The position numbers and the translations under genes were made by a program. Below are positions 1-8,771 of a stretch of DNA of 64,000 nt, piece after piece. Positions within the stretch are counted from its first letter, which is position 1, and the number at the start of each line of letters is the position of its first letter. The DNA comes from Leptospira bandrabouensis (GTDB lineage Bacteria > Spirochaetota > Leptospiria > Leptospirales > Leptospiraceae). The stretch lies in contig NZ_RQHT01000012.1 of NCBI RefSeq assembly GCF_004770905.1, positions 372,001-436,000 of the forward strand. The letters are read 5' to 3'. The notes below the pieces were generated by a model. The model saw only the letters and a list, made by a program, of their open reading frames with translations. It was not told where the DNA came from and did no database searches.

Positions 1-65
1 ACCAGTGGCCAGAGGAAATTTAATCAATTCACAAAATTTAGTCTTATTCAAAATTTGGTAATCCT

Positions 66-926
66 ATGGACTATTATGATCATATAGAACTTGCCATTCG
101 TTTTATGGAGTTGAATTTAACAGAAAACATCCGAGTGGAGGATGTATCTAAAAATGCTTTCCAATCGAGATGGCATTTTCAAAGAATTTTTCGTTATGTG
201 ACAGGATATTCTGTTTATACATATTTAAAAAAACGTAGGTTAACAGAAGCCGGTAATGATTTGATTTTGGGAAAAGAAAAAATCATTGATATTGCTTTAA
301 AATATCATTATACAACCCCTGAATCTTTTCTCCGTGCTTTTCGTACTGAATACGGAATCAATCCTTCAGAATATCGAAAAACAGCAAATCATATCAATTT
401 TCCCAAACTGGAAATAGAACCTTTACGAAATAAAGTTCGCATTGATGGATCAAATATCAAAACTACCGTCATTACCAAAAACGAATTTTTTCTAATTGGA
501 AAACCTCATCGGACTACTATGCAAAAATGTCAGAATGAAATTGACATACCCAAGTTTTGGGGTGAATTTATGGGAAATGGTTTTATGGAATCTATTCCTA
601 ACCGAATTGATCATTCCTTAATGGGAATCTACTCTAACTGGGATTATGCGGAAAATTTTGATGTGATCATTGGTGCGCAAGTGAATTCGCTCACGAAAAT
701 ACCTGAAGGATTTGTTTCTCACAGGATGAAACCAGCAAAGTATATGGTTTTTACTGTTCCAGGAAATACTAATGAAGACATCCTCAATGGTTGGAAATAT
801 ATTTATGGAACTTGGATGCCAAATACTGGATACGAAAGAGAATTTAGTGACGATTTCGATTTATTCGATGACCGGTTCCAATCAAATACTCATCCAGAAT
901 CAGAAATTTACATCCCCATTCAGTAA
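66..926 (+). CDS. AraC-family regulator with C-terminal GyrI-like effector domain
   Basis: Likely DNA-binding regulator of 286 residues. Residues about 8-106 form the double helix-turn-helix of the AraC/XylS family (HFQRIFRYVTG in the first, TPESFLRAFRTEYG in the second). Residues about 130-285 look like the GyrI/BmrR small-molecule-binding fold, so the architecture is that of Rob. In that family the C-terminal fold senses an effector and the N-terminus binds promoters. The next gene encodes the same effector fold alone, which suggests a functional pair. The 65 bases before the start contain no gene. The effector and targets cannot be read from sequence. Confidence 0.85.
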   Translation: MDYYDHIELAIRFMELNLTENIRVEDVSKNAFQSRWHFQRIFRYVTGYSVYTYLKKRRLTEAGNDLILGKEKIIDIALKYHYTTPESFLRAFRTEYGINPSEYRKTANHINFPKLEIEPLRNKVRIDGSNIKTTVITKNEFFLIGKPHRTTMQKCQNEIDIPKFWGEFMGNGFMESIPNRIDHSLMGIYSNWDYAENFDVIIGAQVNSLTKIPEGFVSHRMKPAKYMVFTVPGNTNEDILNGWKYIYGTWMPNTGYEREFSDDFDLFDDRFQSNTHPESEIYIPIQ

Positions 927-1058
927 ATATCATTTCAACATCCTAGTTTCTGTTGTCTGGAGGAACTAGGTTTCAATTTGCTGCATTTTCCTTCTACTTC
1001 CTTATAAAAAAGCACAAATAGTCAAGAACCCAAATCCAGTTTGCGTTAGGATTTATTT

Positions 1059-1547
1059 ATGGAACAAACTGCAACAAACCAAATTCATTTAGAATCAATG
1101 GTCCTAGTTGGGATCACAACACGAACTTCTAATGCCAAAGAAATGGCTGGAAAAGGAAAAATTGCCGCCCTTTGGCAAAGGTTTTGGGAAGAGGGGATTC
1201 TTTCCCAAATTCCAAATCCTTTGGTCTCTTCCGAAATTGTAGTGGCTTACACCGAATTTGAAACGGATGAAAACGGGGAATACACCATTTTAATTGGTAC
1301 AAAAGTCAGCACTCTAGATTCCCTTCCGCCTCATTTAACAGCCATCCGTGTGGCCGCATCTGATTATCTTCATGTTCCCACAGATTGGGGTCCCATTTCT
1401 GAAATTGGAATCAACACCTGGAAAAAAATTTGGTCGGAAGAAACATACCGCAAAAATCGGTCTTACAAAACGGATTTGGAAATTTACGGTACCAATGCCA
1501 AAGACCCCAACCATTCCCAGTTTGATATTTACTTAGGAATCCGTTAG
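1059..1547 (+). CDS. Stand-alone GyrI-like effector-binding domain protein
   Basis: A 162-residue protein made almost only of the GyrI/BmrR effector-binding fold (ALWQRFWEEGI near residue 37, a central strand pattern around YTILIGTKVS, a terminal FDIYLGIR). It has no DNA-binding domain. Proteins like this can bind hydrophobic small molecules, and some members have hydrolase activity. It follows an AraC regulator ending in the same fold with 132 bases between, so it may buffer or process the same ligand. It converges with the gene on the other strand, with only 24 bases between stop codons. Confidence 0.75.
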   Translation: MEQTATNQIHLESMVLVGITTRTSNAKEMAGKGKIAALWQRFWEEGILSQIPNPLVSSEIVVAYTEFETDENGEYTILIGTKVSTLDSLPPHLTAIRVAASDYLHVPTDWGPISEIGINTWKKIWSEETYRKNRSYKTDLEIYGTNAKDPNHSQFDIYLGIR

Positions 1548-1571
1548 TGTGCTTTTCTGATTGAACTAGTG

Positions 1572-2303
1572 TTAGTAGGCCTTAAATCCCGTGGGCCTTT
1601 CACCACGGGCATAGGCGGCACTTGCTTTTTTTTCGTCTTTAAGGAGCCTACTTTTTGCAATGAAACGTACCCACCAAGGAATGTTTTTGATCGGACTTCC
1701 TGTGGAGTGAGCCAAAAGATAAGCTTTCGAACATTTTTCAATCAACTCACAATTGTATATGGCTTTCTCTCGAGTGACACTGGTGATGACCACGGCCTCT
1801 TCATCCAAAAAAGCATTGGCTCCTCCGAGGACAATGGAACTAGCTTCTACGGTTCCATCAATGCGTTTGGGAATGGGAAAAACGGGTGCTCCTAATTGGC
1901 GGCACTGTTCATCGAATACTAATGGGAGAGGATGGTTCAGTGTCTTTAATAAAGAACTCCACTCTGGCTGAAAGGAAACAATGGCCCCGATATCAGACCT
2001 TAAAGCATATAAACTGGCATGAAAGCGTATTTGATGGAGAGTCTCTTCGTTCTTCGACTGGATTTTGATCGCTGCGGTTGGATTTTCGATTGGGAATTCA
2101 CTTATTTCCACGTTTGATTTTTTTCCTTCTCCCCTGTGGATGAGAAGGAAACTTCCTTTGCCCGGAAGACGAAAGGAAAGATCGGCTTTATGAGTTTGTA
2201 ATAAACCTTTGGAATCTAAGCGGTGCCATAAATGATTTAATTCCTCAGCATCAGTTTGTATCTCTGATTTTGAATATTGTTTTTTGGTTGTAGATGATTT
2301 CAT
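1572..2303 (-). CDS. Class II aldolase/adducin-fold protein lacking the metal site (probable pseudoenzyme)
   Basis: The 243-residue product keeps the outline of the class II aldolase/adducin fold (RFHASLYALRSDIGAIVSF, then VTREKAIYNCELIEK) and lines up with the neighbouring upstream gene. The functional positions are changed. The catalytic-acid position is Q91, the paired zinc histidines are S110-F111-Q112, and the third histidine is E169. It should therefore not bind zinc in the usual way. It is the second gene of a two-gene operon, 33 bases after the intact paralogue, with a good AAGGA ribosome site before ATG. A role as regulatory partner subunit is possible, by analogy with adducin-type proteins. 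The fold is fairly sure, the function unknown. Confidence 0.7.
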   Translation of the reverse strand: MKSSTTKKQYSKSEIQTDAEELNHLWHRLDSKGLLQTHKADLSFRLPGKGSFLLIHRGEGKKSNVEISEFPIENPTAAIKIQSKNEETLHQIRFHASLYALRSDIGAIVSFQPEWSSLLKTLNHPLPLVFDEQCRQLGAPVFPIPKRIDGTVEASSIVLGGANAFLDEEAVVITSVTREKAIYNCELIEKCSKAYLLAHSTGSPIKNIPWWVRFIAKSRLLKDEKKASAAYARGERPTGFKAY

Positions 2304-2336
2304 TTTTTTTCCTTATATCAAATTCGCAAATTGATA

Positions 2337-2981
2337 TTAGAGAGCCTCCATTAACTGGGCTTTCATTTCTTTTGGCATCAGGGAAACATTTGGATTTTTT
2401 TCGATTCTTGTTTTTAGAAAATGTGCCGCTTCCTTTTCTAATAACTTTACACTTGTGATTGCTTGTTCCAAAGTCAAAGCTCCGCAAACCAAACCATGGT
2501 TACGCAAAAGATAGGCATTGGTCTCTTTGATAATTCTTTTACGAAAAGCTTTGACAAGAAAGGATGTACCAGAAGGAGCATAGGATACAATTCGTACAAA
2601 ATATCCAATATTCTTTTTTCCTTCTTGGGATTCAATATCCATGTCCAAACCAAGTAAAGATACAGCACTTGCCAGTGGTTGGTGTGTGTGTAAACTCACT
2701 TCAATCTCAGGTCTCAAACTAAAAAAGGATGCGTGAATTCCACTTTCGGTTGTTGGTTGTTTGGTTCCTTCGACCATCTTTAAATCTTTAATTTGTAAAA
2801 TACAAAGATCATCAGGTTTCATTGTATAATAATCGGTTGCGGAAGGCGTGACTGCCATCAATTCCGAATTGATTCGAACGGCTAAATTTCCACCTACTCC
2901 TGCTAAAAAACCCAAATCAGCTAACTTAACACAGGCGGCAAGCATTGACTTTTTTACTGACTTTATTTTTGATTCGATCAT
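2337..2981 (-). CDS. Class II aldolase/adducin family protein (metal site intact)
   Basis: The ATG at 2981 is preferred because it has AAAGGA eight bases upstream; an open frame to 3017 exists but would run toward the promoter. The 214-residue protein has GGNLAVR near residue 30, the catalytic acid E79 in TTESGIHASFF, the zinc pair HTH at 98-100, and the third ligand H162 in NHGLVC. The family includes fuculose-1-phosphate and ribulose-5-phosphate aldolase/epimerases and methylthioribulose-1-phosphate dehydratase. Substrate cannot be assigned. It is first in an operon with a degenerate paralogue and is divergent from a TetR gene, with an inverted repeat 40 bases before its start. Confidence 0.8.
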   Translation of the reverse strand: MIESKIKSVKKSMLAACVKLADLGFLAGVGGNLAVRINSELMAVTPSATDYYTMKPDDLCILQIKDLKMVEGTKQPTTESGIHASFFSLRPEIEVSLHTHQPLASAVSLLGLDMDIESQEGKKNIGYFVRIVSYAPSGTSFLVKAFRKRIIKETNAYLLRNHGLVCGALTLEQAITSVKLLEKEAAHFLKTRIEKNPNVSLMPKEMKAQLMEAL

Positions 2982-3020
2982 CGACTGTTTCCTTTCTAAC
3001 TGCATGGAGTAAATCAATAC

Positions 3021-3034
3021 CCGACATTTGTCGA
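3021..3034. promoter_or_regulatory. Inverted repeat, candidate TetR operator (aldolase side)
   Basis: CCGACATTTGTCGA: CGACA and TGTCG arms flank two bases. Read on the other strand it is TCGACA-AAT-GTCGG, matching the site at 3814-3827 outside the three central bases. It lies in the divergent promoter region between the aldolase gene and the TetR gene. Two further GTCGAC hexamers occur at 3062-3067 and 3125-3130. Confidence 0.55.
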
Positions 3035-3147
3035 TTTTAATTTAGATTCTGATGGGCATGTGTCGACTAATTTTTAATGAATTATTAGTTTTTTGGATTG
3101 AAACTTTTCAAAAACTCGGCTTTCGTCGACTTTTAGTGGTCACTCGT

Positions 3148-3774
3148 ATGCCAATATCCAACGAAAGACAGGAAAAAGAGAAAACAGAGGACCAAAACCG
3201 CAGGTTTCTCCTCGTACAATCATTAAGGGAATTACTACGAGAAGAGGAACCTGCTTCCATCACTTTTGCCAAAGTTTGTGCCCGAGCAAAAATTCCTAGA
3301 GCCTCTGCTTATCATTTTTTTCCCAATATGGGTGCTTTGTATCTCGGACTTCGTATGGTGCATTCCCAAATGGTTTCATTGCGATTGGCAAAGGTAGACA
3401 CTTCCGATTTTAAAACTTGGCAGGACTATGTCCATTTTCTTGCCAGAGAGGCGGCAGCAGTGGTGAGGGAAGACAAAGCATTGATGCGCGTGGTTTATGG
3501 GGTACGGAATGAAGAAACTATGCATGTGGGAAAAGTTTTAGATTCATCGATTACCAAACTGGCTTTATCACAAGTGGAGGCTCGTTTTTTACTCCCTGAT
3601 TTCCCTGATTTAAATCGTAAGGTGGGCATTGCTGTTTCCTTGATCGATTCCGTCTTTCGGTATTCCTTTCGGGAACAAGGTGAAATCACAGAGGAGATGG
3701 TAAACGAAGCAGCCAGGGCGGCCATTGCCTACCTACGTTTTTATTTCCCAGAATACTTACTTTACCGCCAATAG
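3148..3774 (+). CDS. TetR-family transcriptional regulator
   Basis: A 208-residue regulator. I prefer the ATG at 3148 over 3052 because the earlier frame would place GTCGAC motifs of the promoter region inside the gene and add an unusual hydrophobic head. The N-terminus has a TetR-type helix-turn-helix (ASITFAKVCARAKIPRASAYHFFPN, cited as ASITFAKVCA then KIPRASAYHFF). The rest is a helical ligand/dimer domain without a recognisable effector signature. It is divergent from the two aldolase-fold genes, so autoregulation and control of those genes is the simplest reading. A second copy of the putative operator lies 40 bases after its stop. Confidence 0.8.
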   Translation: MPISNERQEKEKTEDQNRRFLLVQSLRELLREEEPASITFAKVCARAKIPRASAYHFFPNMGALYLGLRMVHSQMVSLRLAKVDTSDFKTWQDYVHFLAREAAAVVREDKALMRVVYGVRNEETMHVGKVLDSSITKLALSQVEARFLLPDFPDLNRKVGIAVSLIDSVFRYSFREQGEITEEMVNEAARAAIAYLRFYFPEYLLYRQ

Positions 3775-3813
3775 AAAGACCGAAGCGGGAATTCTGAATT
3801 TTCTAAAAAATAA

Positions 3814-3827
3814 TCGACAGTAGTCGG
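3814..3827. promoter_or_regulatory. Second inverted repeat, candidate operator
   Basis: TCGACAGTAGTCGG has CGAC/GTCG arms around four bases. It matches the reverse complement of 3021-3034 at 11 of 14 positions, differing only in the middle three. It sits between the TetR gene and the phosphatase gene starting at 3941, so that gene might also be under TetR control. Confidence 0.5.
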
Positions 3828-3940
3828 TTTTTTGTCAATTTACTCCTTACGCCAAAAAACACACTAGTGCGGGATCTTATTTTCTACTTTTGAGAAGAAG
3901 GACTTGAGGTTTTGTACATTTGCGAAAAGGGAGAAGGTTT

Positions 3941-5803
3941 ATGTTAGGAGCTAATGGTCGTTCCATCATCAGGAAATTAAAAAAGATTTTGTCTGAGTTT
4001 GTATCCTCTGTTTTGGGATCAACGGATCGTTTTGTGATGAGACACAGAATTTTGAATGGAACCCTCCTTGCTGGAATTGTCGCTATGGGAGTGGGCCTTT
4101 CTTCTGAATTTTTCCGCGAAGGTTTTGAGATGGGTGGGCTCATTGCTTTATGGATGGCATTTGGTTTTGCATGTGTCTTTTATTATTTAGCTAGGTTCCG
4201 CCATTTATTTCAGATCTTGATTTTACCTACCTTTATCATCAGTTCCTTAACTGCTTTTTTGCAGATCAAATACAGTGGTGGGATTGTCAGTGCGAATGTA
4301 ATGTTACTTGCTCCGATCCTAGTATTAAACATGCTCATCCTCGGAAATAAATATGATTGGATCGCCATTGTATTTTTTGTATGCGCATTGTTTGTAGTTA
4401 ATTACGTCCAAAACATCCATCCTGAATGGTTTTATGATTATTCTTCTGAAAAAGCAAGAAGTGAAGATTTTCTGATCACAGGTGTCTCTATATTATTTTT
4501 ACTGGGACTGATGTTAAGAACTCTCAACAGGTCCTATGAAGATGCGATTGGTGAAGTGAGCCGATTGAAATACCAACAAGACGGAGATTATTATCTTACC
4601 TCTCTTCTCACACGTCCACTTTCTGGAATTCGTATTCGATCGAAATCCGTTTTGTTCCAAACTTACATCAAACAAAAAAAATCGTTCCAATTCAAAAATA
4701 GGGAATATGAATTGGGTGGGGATATTTGTGTCGCTGACCAAATTGTTCTTAGGGGACGTAGTTACTGTGTTTTTGCGAACGGAGATGCGATGGGAAAATC
4801 CATGCAAGGGGCAGGGGGTGTGCTTGTTTTTGGGACAGCATTCCGAGCACTCATTGAAAGGACCCATAGAGAAGGAATTCTTTCTGGATACTTCCCTGAA
4901 CGTTGGTTACATACCGCTCTCAATGATTTCAACGATATATTTGAAGGATTTGATGGTTCTATGTCTATGTCATTGCTTCTTGGTTTGGTAGATGAGGAAA
5001 ATGGTTTTTTATATTATATAAATGCAGAACACCCATTTCCCATTCGTTTTCGTGAAGGAAAGGCAAGTTTTTTATCGGAAAAAGCCACTAACTTTAAATT
5101 GGGAATGCAAAAGGATAAAGCTCTCATCGAAACTTGTTGGATTCGTCCAGGAGATACGATCATCATTGGATCTGATGGGCGTGATGATTTAAGTATAGGT
5201 TTTGATTCCAAATCCAATCGTGTGATTAATATGGATCACACTTCAATTTTAACTCAGGTGGAAGAAAGTGACGGAGATATTGAAAAACTAGGCCTTCGAC
5301 TTCAAAATATTGGAGAACTGACGGATGATCTTTCCTTACTTAGCATTCGTTTCCAACCTCAAACTACAATCGATATAAAAACCAGAGAATCCGGTTTGGA
5401 AGAACCAATTCGCCTAATTCAAAGAAACAACTTCCCGGAAGCTCTAAATTTGTTGAAAAATTATGCAGATTCTTATGCATACGACCCTGCTGTGTGGAAA
5501 TTATTGTACCGAGTATATCGAAAATTGGAAAAACCAATAGAAGCGGGCAAAGCGGCAGAAATATTTTCCAACAATCACCCTTCTGGTTTACAAATGATAT
5601 TGGAAGGTGCAATCCAATATGCCAAAGCAAGTTTGATTGACGAAGCCATTGATATGGCAGAAAGGATTTATAGTCGTAAACCTGACGTAATTCCCGTGAT
5701 CAAAATCCTCGTGAGACTTTATAAAAAGTCTAATCGACCTGAGAGGGCAAGCGAATATGAAGAAGAAATTCATCGTTTAGAAAATGATTCTCTAGACTCC
5801 TAA
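3941..5803 (+). CDS. Membrane PP2C/SpoIIE-type phosphatase with C-terminal TPR-like region
   Basis: Start at ATG 3941, preceded by AAGGGAGAAGG; a TTG seven codons earlier is less likely. The 620-residue product has about six hydrophobic segments in residues 35-205, then a PP2C-type domain (about 235-465). Metal-site motifs are visible: GGDICVAD, NGDAMGKS, GSDGRDD and LTDDLSLL. The last 140 residues are helical with TPR-like spacing (ALNLLKNYADSYAYDP, SLIDEAIDMAERIYSRKPD). Such proteins dephosphorylate STAS-type antagonists in partner-switching pathways. The membrane part is probably the sensor. No partner is adjacent; STAS genes occur at 37.1 and 48.9 kb, but pairing is speculative. Confidence 0.8.
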   Translation: MLGANGRSIIRKLKKILSEFVSSVLGSTDRFVMRHRILNGTLLAGIVAMGVGLSSEFFREGFEMGGLIALWMAFGFACVFYYLARFRHLFQILILPTFIISSLTAFLQIKYSGGIVSANVMLLAPILVLNMLILGNKYDWIAIVFFVCALFVVNYVQNIHPEWFYDYSSEKARSEDFLITGVSILFLLGLMLRTLNRSYEDAIGEVSRLKYQQDGDYYLTSLLTRPLSGIRIRSKSVLFQTYIKQKKSFQFKNREYELGGDICVADQIVLRGRSYCVFANGDAMGKSMQGAGGVLVFGTAFRALIERTHREGILSGYFPERWLHTALNDFNDIFEGFDGSMSMSLLLGLVDEENGFLYYINAEHPFPIRFREGKASFLSEKATNFKLGMQKDKALIETCWIRPGDTIIIGSDGRDDLSIGFDSKSNRVINMDHTSILTQVEESDGDIEKLGLRLQNIGELTDDLSLLSIRFQPQTTIDIKTRESGLEEPIRLIQRNNFPEALNLLKNYADSYAYDPAVWKLLYRVYRKLEKPIEAGKAAEIFSNNHPSGLQMILEGAIQYAKASLIDEAIDMAERIYSRKPDVIPVIKILVRLYKKSNRPERASEYEEEIHRLENDSLDS

Positions 5804-6028
5804 GGAGAAAATTAGATTGGAATTCGTATCTTTTGGGTTAGGTGAAATTTACCTTTATAGACCTTTAGTGGGAAGATTTATCTTCTATATTATGAAAAAT
5901 CAGATTATTTTCTAATAATTCTCCTATCTTCTATTGATGAAAACAAAAATGAATTTACTTTTAAGAATCCAAACATTGTTATCGTTTCCAGAAGGAAGAT
6001 TTGATACTATCTTCATAAGGTTACATGT

Positions 6029-6325
6029 ATGGAAGAAAACGAAACAATAGAAATTCCACAGATTCAAGAAGAACCTGCACCGGAAGTAGTAGTTGTGGTT
6101 AAAAAAGCAGCTCCTAAGAAGAAAAAGGCCGCAAAAAAGAAAGCAGCAAAGAAAAAAGCGGCTCCTAAAAAGAAAAAGGCCGCGAAGAAGAAAGCTGCTA
6201 AAAAGAAAAAAGTGGCAAAGAAAAAAACTAAGAAAGTTCTCGCTAAAAAGAGACCTGCGAAAAAGAAAACTGCTAAAAAAAGAGCAGCGAAGAAAAAAGT
6301 CGCAAGAAAGAAAAAAAGACGTTAA
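6029..6325 (+). CDS. Lysine/alanine-rich histone H1-like protein
   Basis: A 98-residue protein with an acidic N-terminus (residues 1-19) and a tail of almost only Lys, Ala, Arg and Pro, similar in make-up to bacterial histone H1-like proteins. Residues 25-41 and 42-58 are a perfect 17-residue repeat beginning KKAAPKKKK, encoded by 51-base units at 6101-6151 and 6152-6202 that differ at several third codon positions. A role in DNA or RNA binding is inferred from charge. The gene stands alone and ends at a clear terminator. A 225-base gap precedes it, in which I see no gene. Confidence 0.75.
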   Translation: MEENETIEIPQIQEEPAPEVVVVVKKAAPKKKKAAKKKAAKKKAAPKKKKAAKKKAAKKKKVAKKKTKKVLAKKRPAKKKTAKKRAAKKKVARKKKRR

Positions 6326-6354
6326 CTCCCTTTGGGGTAATAGATTCGAACTTG

Positions 6355-6370
6355 GCCCAAATGATTGGGC
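6355..6370 (+). terminator. Intrinsic terminator after the histone-like gene
   Basis: GCCCAA and TTGGGC arms with a four-base loop, followed by TTTTCCTTT. It lies 30 bases after the stop codon. Confidence 0.65.
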
Positions 6371-6474
6371 TTTTCCTTTGAACCTATTATCCCACTCTAA
6401 AAGGAATTAAATTCTTTAGTTCCTGATTTCTACCCTTTCCCATTCATATCGAATGTCATAAAGACAAATTCCAA

Positions 6475-7326
6475 TTAATGAATTGTATTAGTATTCGTGA
6501 TTCCTTTTCCTTTTAACCATTTTTGTTGGTTCCTTTTTCCTATCCATAAAAGTGCCGGTGACAGTTTTCCCATAAGCCAAGGGAAAACAGCAACCAACCT
6601 AGAGATAAGCCCATCCGAGTAAGGAACATAAATTTCCAATGTCCCTTTTTTGATTCCCTTTATGACTGCACGAGCCACTGCATCTGGAGATTGTACTGGA
6701 TTCACCCAATTAAGTGCCGTGCCACCATTTAAAGCTTCATGTAGGAGCATGGGAGTATCCACGGCTGTCGGATAAATCCCTGATACTTTAATTTTCGTAT
6801 GTTTTAGCTCTTCGAAAAGTGCGGTCAAAAATCCGCGCAGTCCAAATTTTCCCGCAGAGTAAAGAGAAGAATCTGCTAAAGCAATAATTCCTCCAATCGA
6901 AACAATGGATACGATAGCACCTTCATTTCGTTTTAACATCAGTGGAAGGATTCCATGTGTAATATGAATGGGACTGATTAAATTAATCCATATTTGTCTT
7001 TGAATGTCACCGATGGATTGGCTAATAAAAGGACCTTCTTTGGTATATCCAGCATTGTTGATTAAAACACTGATTTCTGGATAATCTTTCTGAATGGAGT
7101 GAATTAGATTTTGAATTTCCTCTGGGTTTGTTTGATCGCAGACAAAGAATCGAGGATTCCCATTTAGTTTTTCTTTTACCTGAGACATTTTTTCTAAACT
7201 GATATCGGAAAGCAGCAATTGGTATCCTTCGTTTTCCAAACGAATTGCAATGGCTTCCGCAATGGCACCGCCACCGCCGGTAATCAAGGCAATTTTTTTC
7301 TTATGTTTCTCTAGGTTCTTCTTCAT
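6475..7326 (-). CDS. Short-chain dehydrogenase/reductase
   Basis: Classical SDR of 283 residues with the NAD(P)-binding TGGGGAIAEA at 16-25, NNAG at 90-93, and the catalytic Ser143, Tyr156 and Lys160 (YSAGK). A hydrophobic segment near the C-terminus (VAVFPWLMGKLSPALLWI) resembles membrane-associated members that act on lipids or steroids. Its start overlaps the end of the upstream monooxygenase gene by four bases, so the two are translated as a unit. The pair probably oxidises a hydrophobic carbonyl or alcohol compound, but the substrate is not visible. Confidence 0.85.
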   Translation of the reverse strand: MKKNLEKHKKKIALITGGGGAIAEAIAIRLENEGYQLLLSDISLEKMSQVKEKLNGNPRFFVCDQTNPEEIQNLIHSIQKDYPEISVLINNAGYTKEGPFISQSIGDIQRQIWINLISPIHITHGILPLMLKRNEGAIVSIVSIGGIIALADSSLYSAGKFGLRGFLTALFEELKHTKIKVSGIYPTAVDTPMLLHEALNGGTALNWVNPVQSPDAVARAVIKGIKKGTLEIYVPYSDGLISRLVAVFPWLMGKLSPALLWIGKRNQQKWLKGKGITNTNTIH

Positions 7327-8753
7327 TGGGAAATTCCTGATGTAGGTAACCGATTTTCTGTTCCAGAGGAAACAATGGGGGATTTTAGAAAGTTAAATTG
7401 TCCAGGTTTTAGTTCTAACCAACCCATTTTCTTTTGTATTTTAGATCTATAGTTTTTATAGGCTACTTGATTGACATACACGGAATGGCGTCCCGTATTT
7501 AAGTATTGAATTTTACCATTTAATAAGGGCCTATCAGTTTTGATTAGGTTGGCAAAACGAAGATACGTAGGATGATTCTTCCGTTTTGCTTCAATGTAGG
7601 ATGCAATTAAATTTGCCATTTCATCAAACATCTTGTAGGCTCCACCATCGGTTTCCATATAACCTAGAGCGTATAAATTTTCGAAATTTCGATTAAACAA
7701 AGTTAAGTAGAGGTCAGGTCTTCCATTTTTCCATTCGAAATATTTACTATCCATATACGGAATCGACCAGTTATATCCGGTTGCAAGAATGATAATGTCT
7801 ATTTTTTCCTTGGATCCGTCTTTAAAAACAACTGAATCACCTTCAAGTTTTTCTATATCCGGTTTTGCAATCACATCGCCATGTCTTAAGTTATGGATTA
7901 ACTGGTCGTTGATGATAGGGTGAGTTTCAAATATTTTATGGTCAGGCGCTGGTAATCCCAGTTTCGTTAGGTCACCAACAAGATATTTTAATAACCTACC
8001 GAATACAAACTGTGAGACCCAATTGGGAATCCAATGCGCACCATCTCCAAAAACATCTGCCGGTTGCCCCAAAATATGTTTTGGTATAAAATGATATCCC
8101 CGTCTAACGCTGATAAATGCTTGTTCGGCGTTGGCTCCTGCGTCACATGCTATATCACAACCTGAGTTACCTGCGCCTACAATAAGCACTCGTTTTCCAT
8201 GAAAAAGAGTAGGAGATTTATAATTTACACTGTGTAATATTTTTCCTGTAAAATTTCTTTCACCCTCTAATTTTGGTTGGTTTGGTGACCATGTGATTCC
8301 GCTGGCACAAACAATTCCGCCAAACAAATACTTTTCGTTGGAACTTGTTTCAACAATCCAACATCCATCTTGTTCTTTGATTTCTTTTATCGAAGTGTTA
8401 AATTGAATCAATGGGTAGAGATTATAGGTTTTTGCAAAATCTCGGTGGTATTTTAAAATTTGTAGGTTGGATGGATAGTCTGGATAATTTTCAGGCATCG
8501 GGAAATCAAAATAACTAGATAAATACTTTGAAGAAATAAAGTGAGCACTTTCATACATGGGAGAACCTGGATTATTGATATCCCAAATTCCTCCAACATC
8601 GTTATGTTTTTCAAAAACTTGAAAAGGAATCCCTTTTGCTAATAGGGACCTCGCCATTGTTAGGCCTGCGGGTCCGGCACCCACGATACAAATTGTATCC
8701 GATTTATCTATGGTCCCAGTAGAACCAGATTGTTTGTTTTTTACGAGATCCAT
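7323..8753 (-). CDS. Flavin-containing monooxygenase (FMO/Baeyer-Villiger type)
   Basis: A 476-residue flavoprotein with the FAD Rossmann motif GAGPAG at 25-30, the FMO fingerprint FTGKILHSVNY at 168-178, and the NADPH Rossmann motif GAGNSG at 193-198. The family inserts one oxygen into organic substrates using FAD and NADPH. It is the first gene of an operon with the SDR at 6475-7326. A TetR gene is divergent across 137 bases that hold a long palindrome, so ligand-induced expression is likely. The combination looks like a catabolic or detoxification module; whether it acts on ketones, amines or sulfides cannot be told. Confidence 0.85.
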   Translation of the reverse strand: MDLVKNKQSGSTGTIDKSDTICIVGAGPAGLTMARSLLAKGIPFQVFEKHNDVGGIWDINNPGSPMYESAHFISSKYLSSYFDFPMPENYPDYPSNLQILKYHRDFAKTYNLYPLIQFNTSIKEIKEQDGCWIVETSSNEKYLFGGIVCASGITWSPNQPKLEGERNFTGKILHSVNYKSPTLFHGKRVLIVGAGNSGCDIACDAGANAEQAFISVRRGYHFIPKHILGQPADVFGDGAHWIPNWVSQFVFGRLLKYLVGDLTKLGLPAPDHKIFETHPIINDQLIHNLRHGDVIAKPDIEKLEGDSVVFKDGSKEKIDIIILATGYNWSIPYMDSKYFEWKNGRPDLYLTLFNRNFENLYALGYMETDGGAYKMFDEMANLIASYIEAKRKNHPTYLRFANLIKTDRPLLNGKIQYLNTGRHSVYVNQVAYKNYRSKIQKKMGWLELKPGQFNFLKSPIVSSGTENRLPTSGISQ

Positions 8754-8771
8754 ATTCCCTCACATTCCTAA

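Noticed and set aside
3052..3147. N-terminal extension of the TetR gene
   Set aside because: It would add 32 residues without family match and place promoter-like GTCGAC motifs inside the gene.
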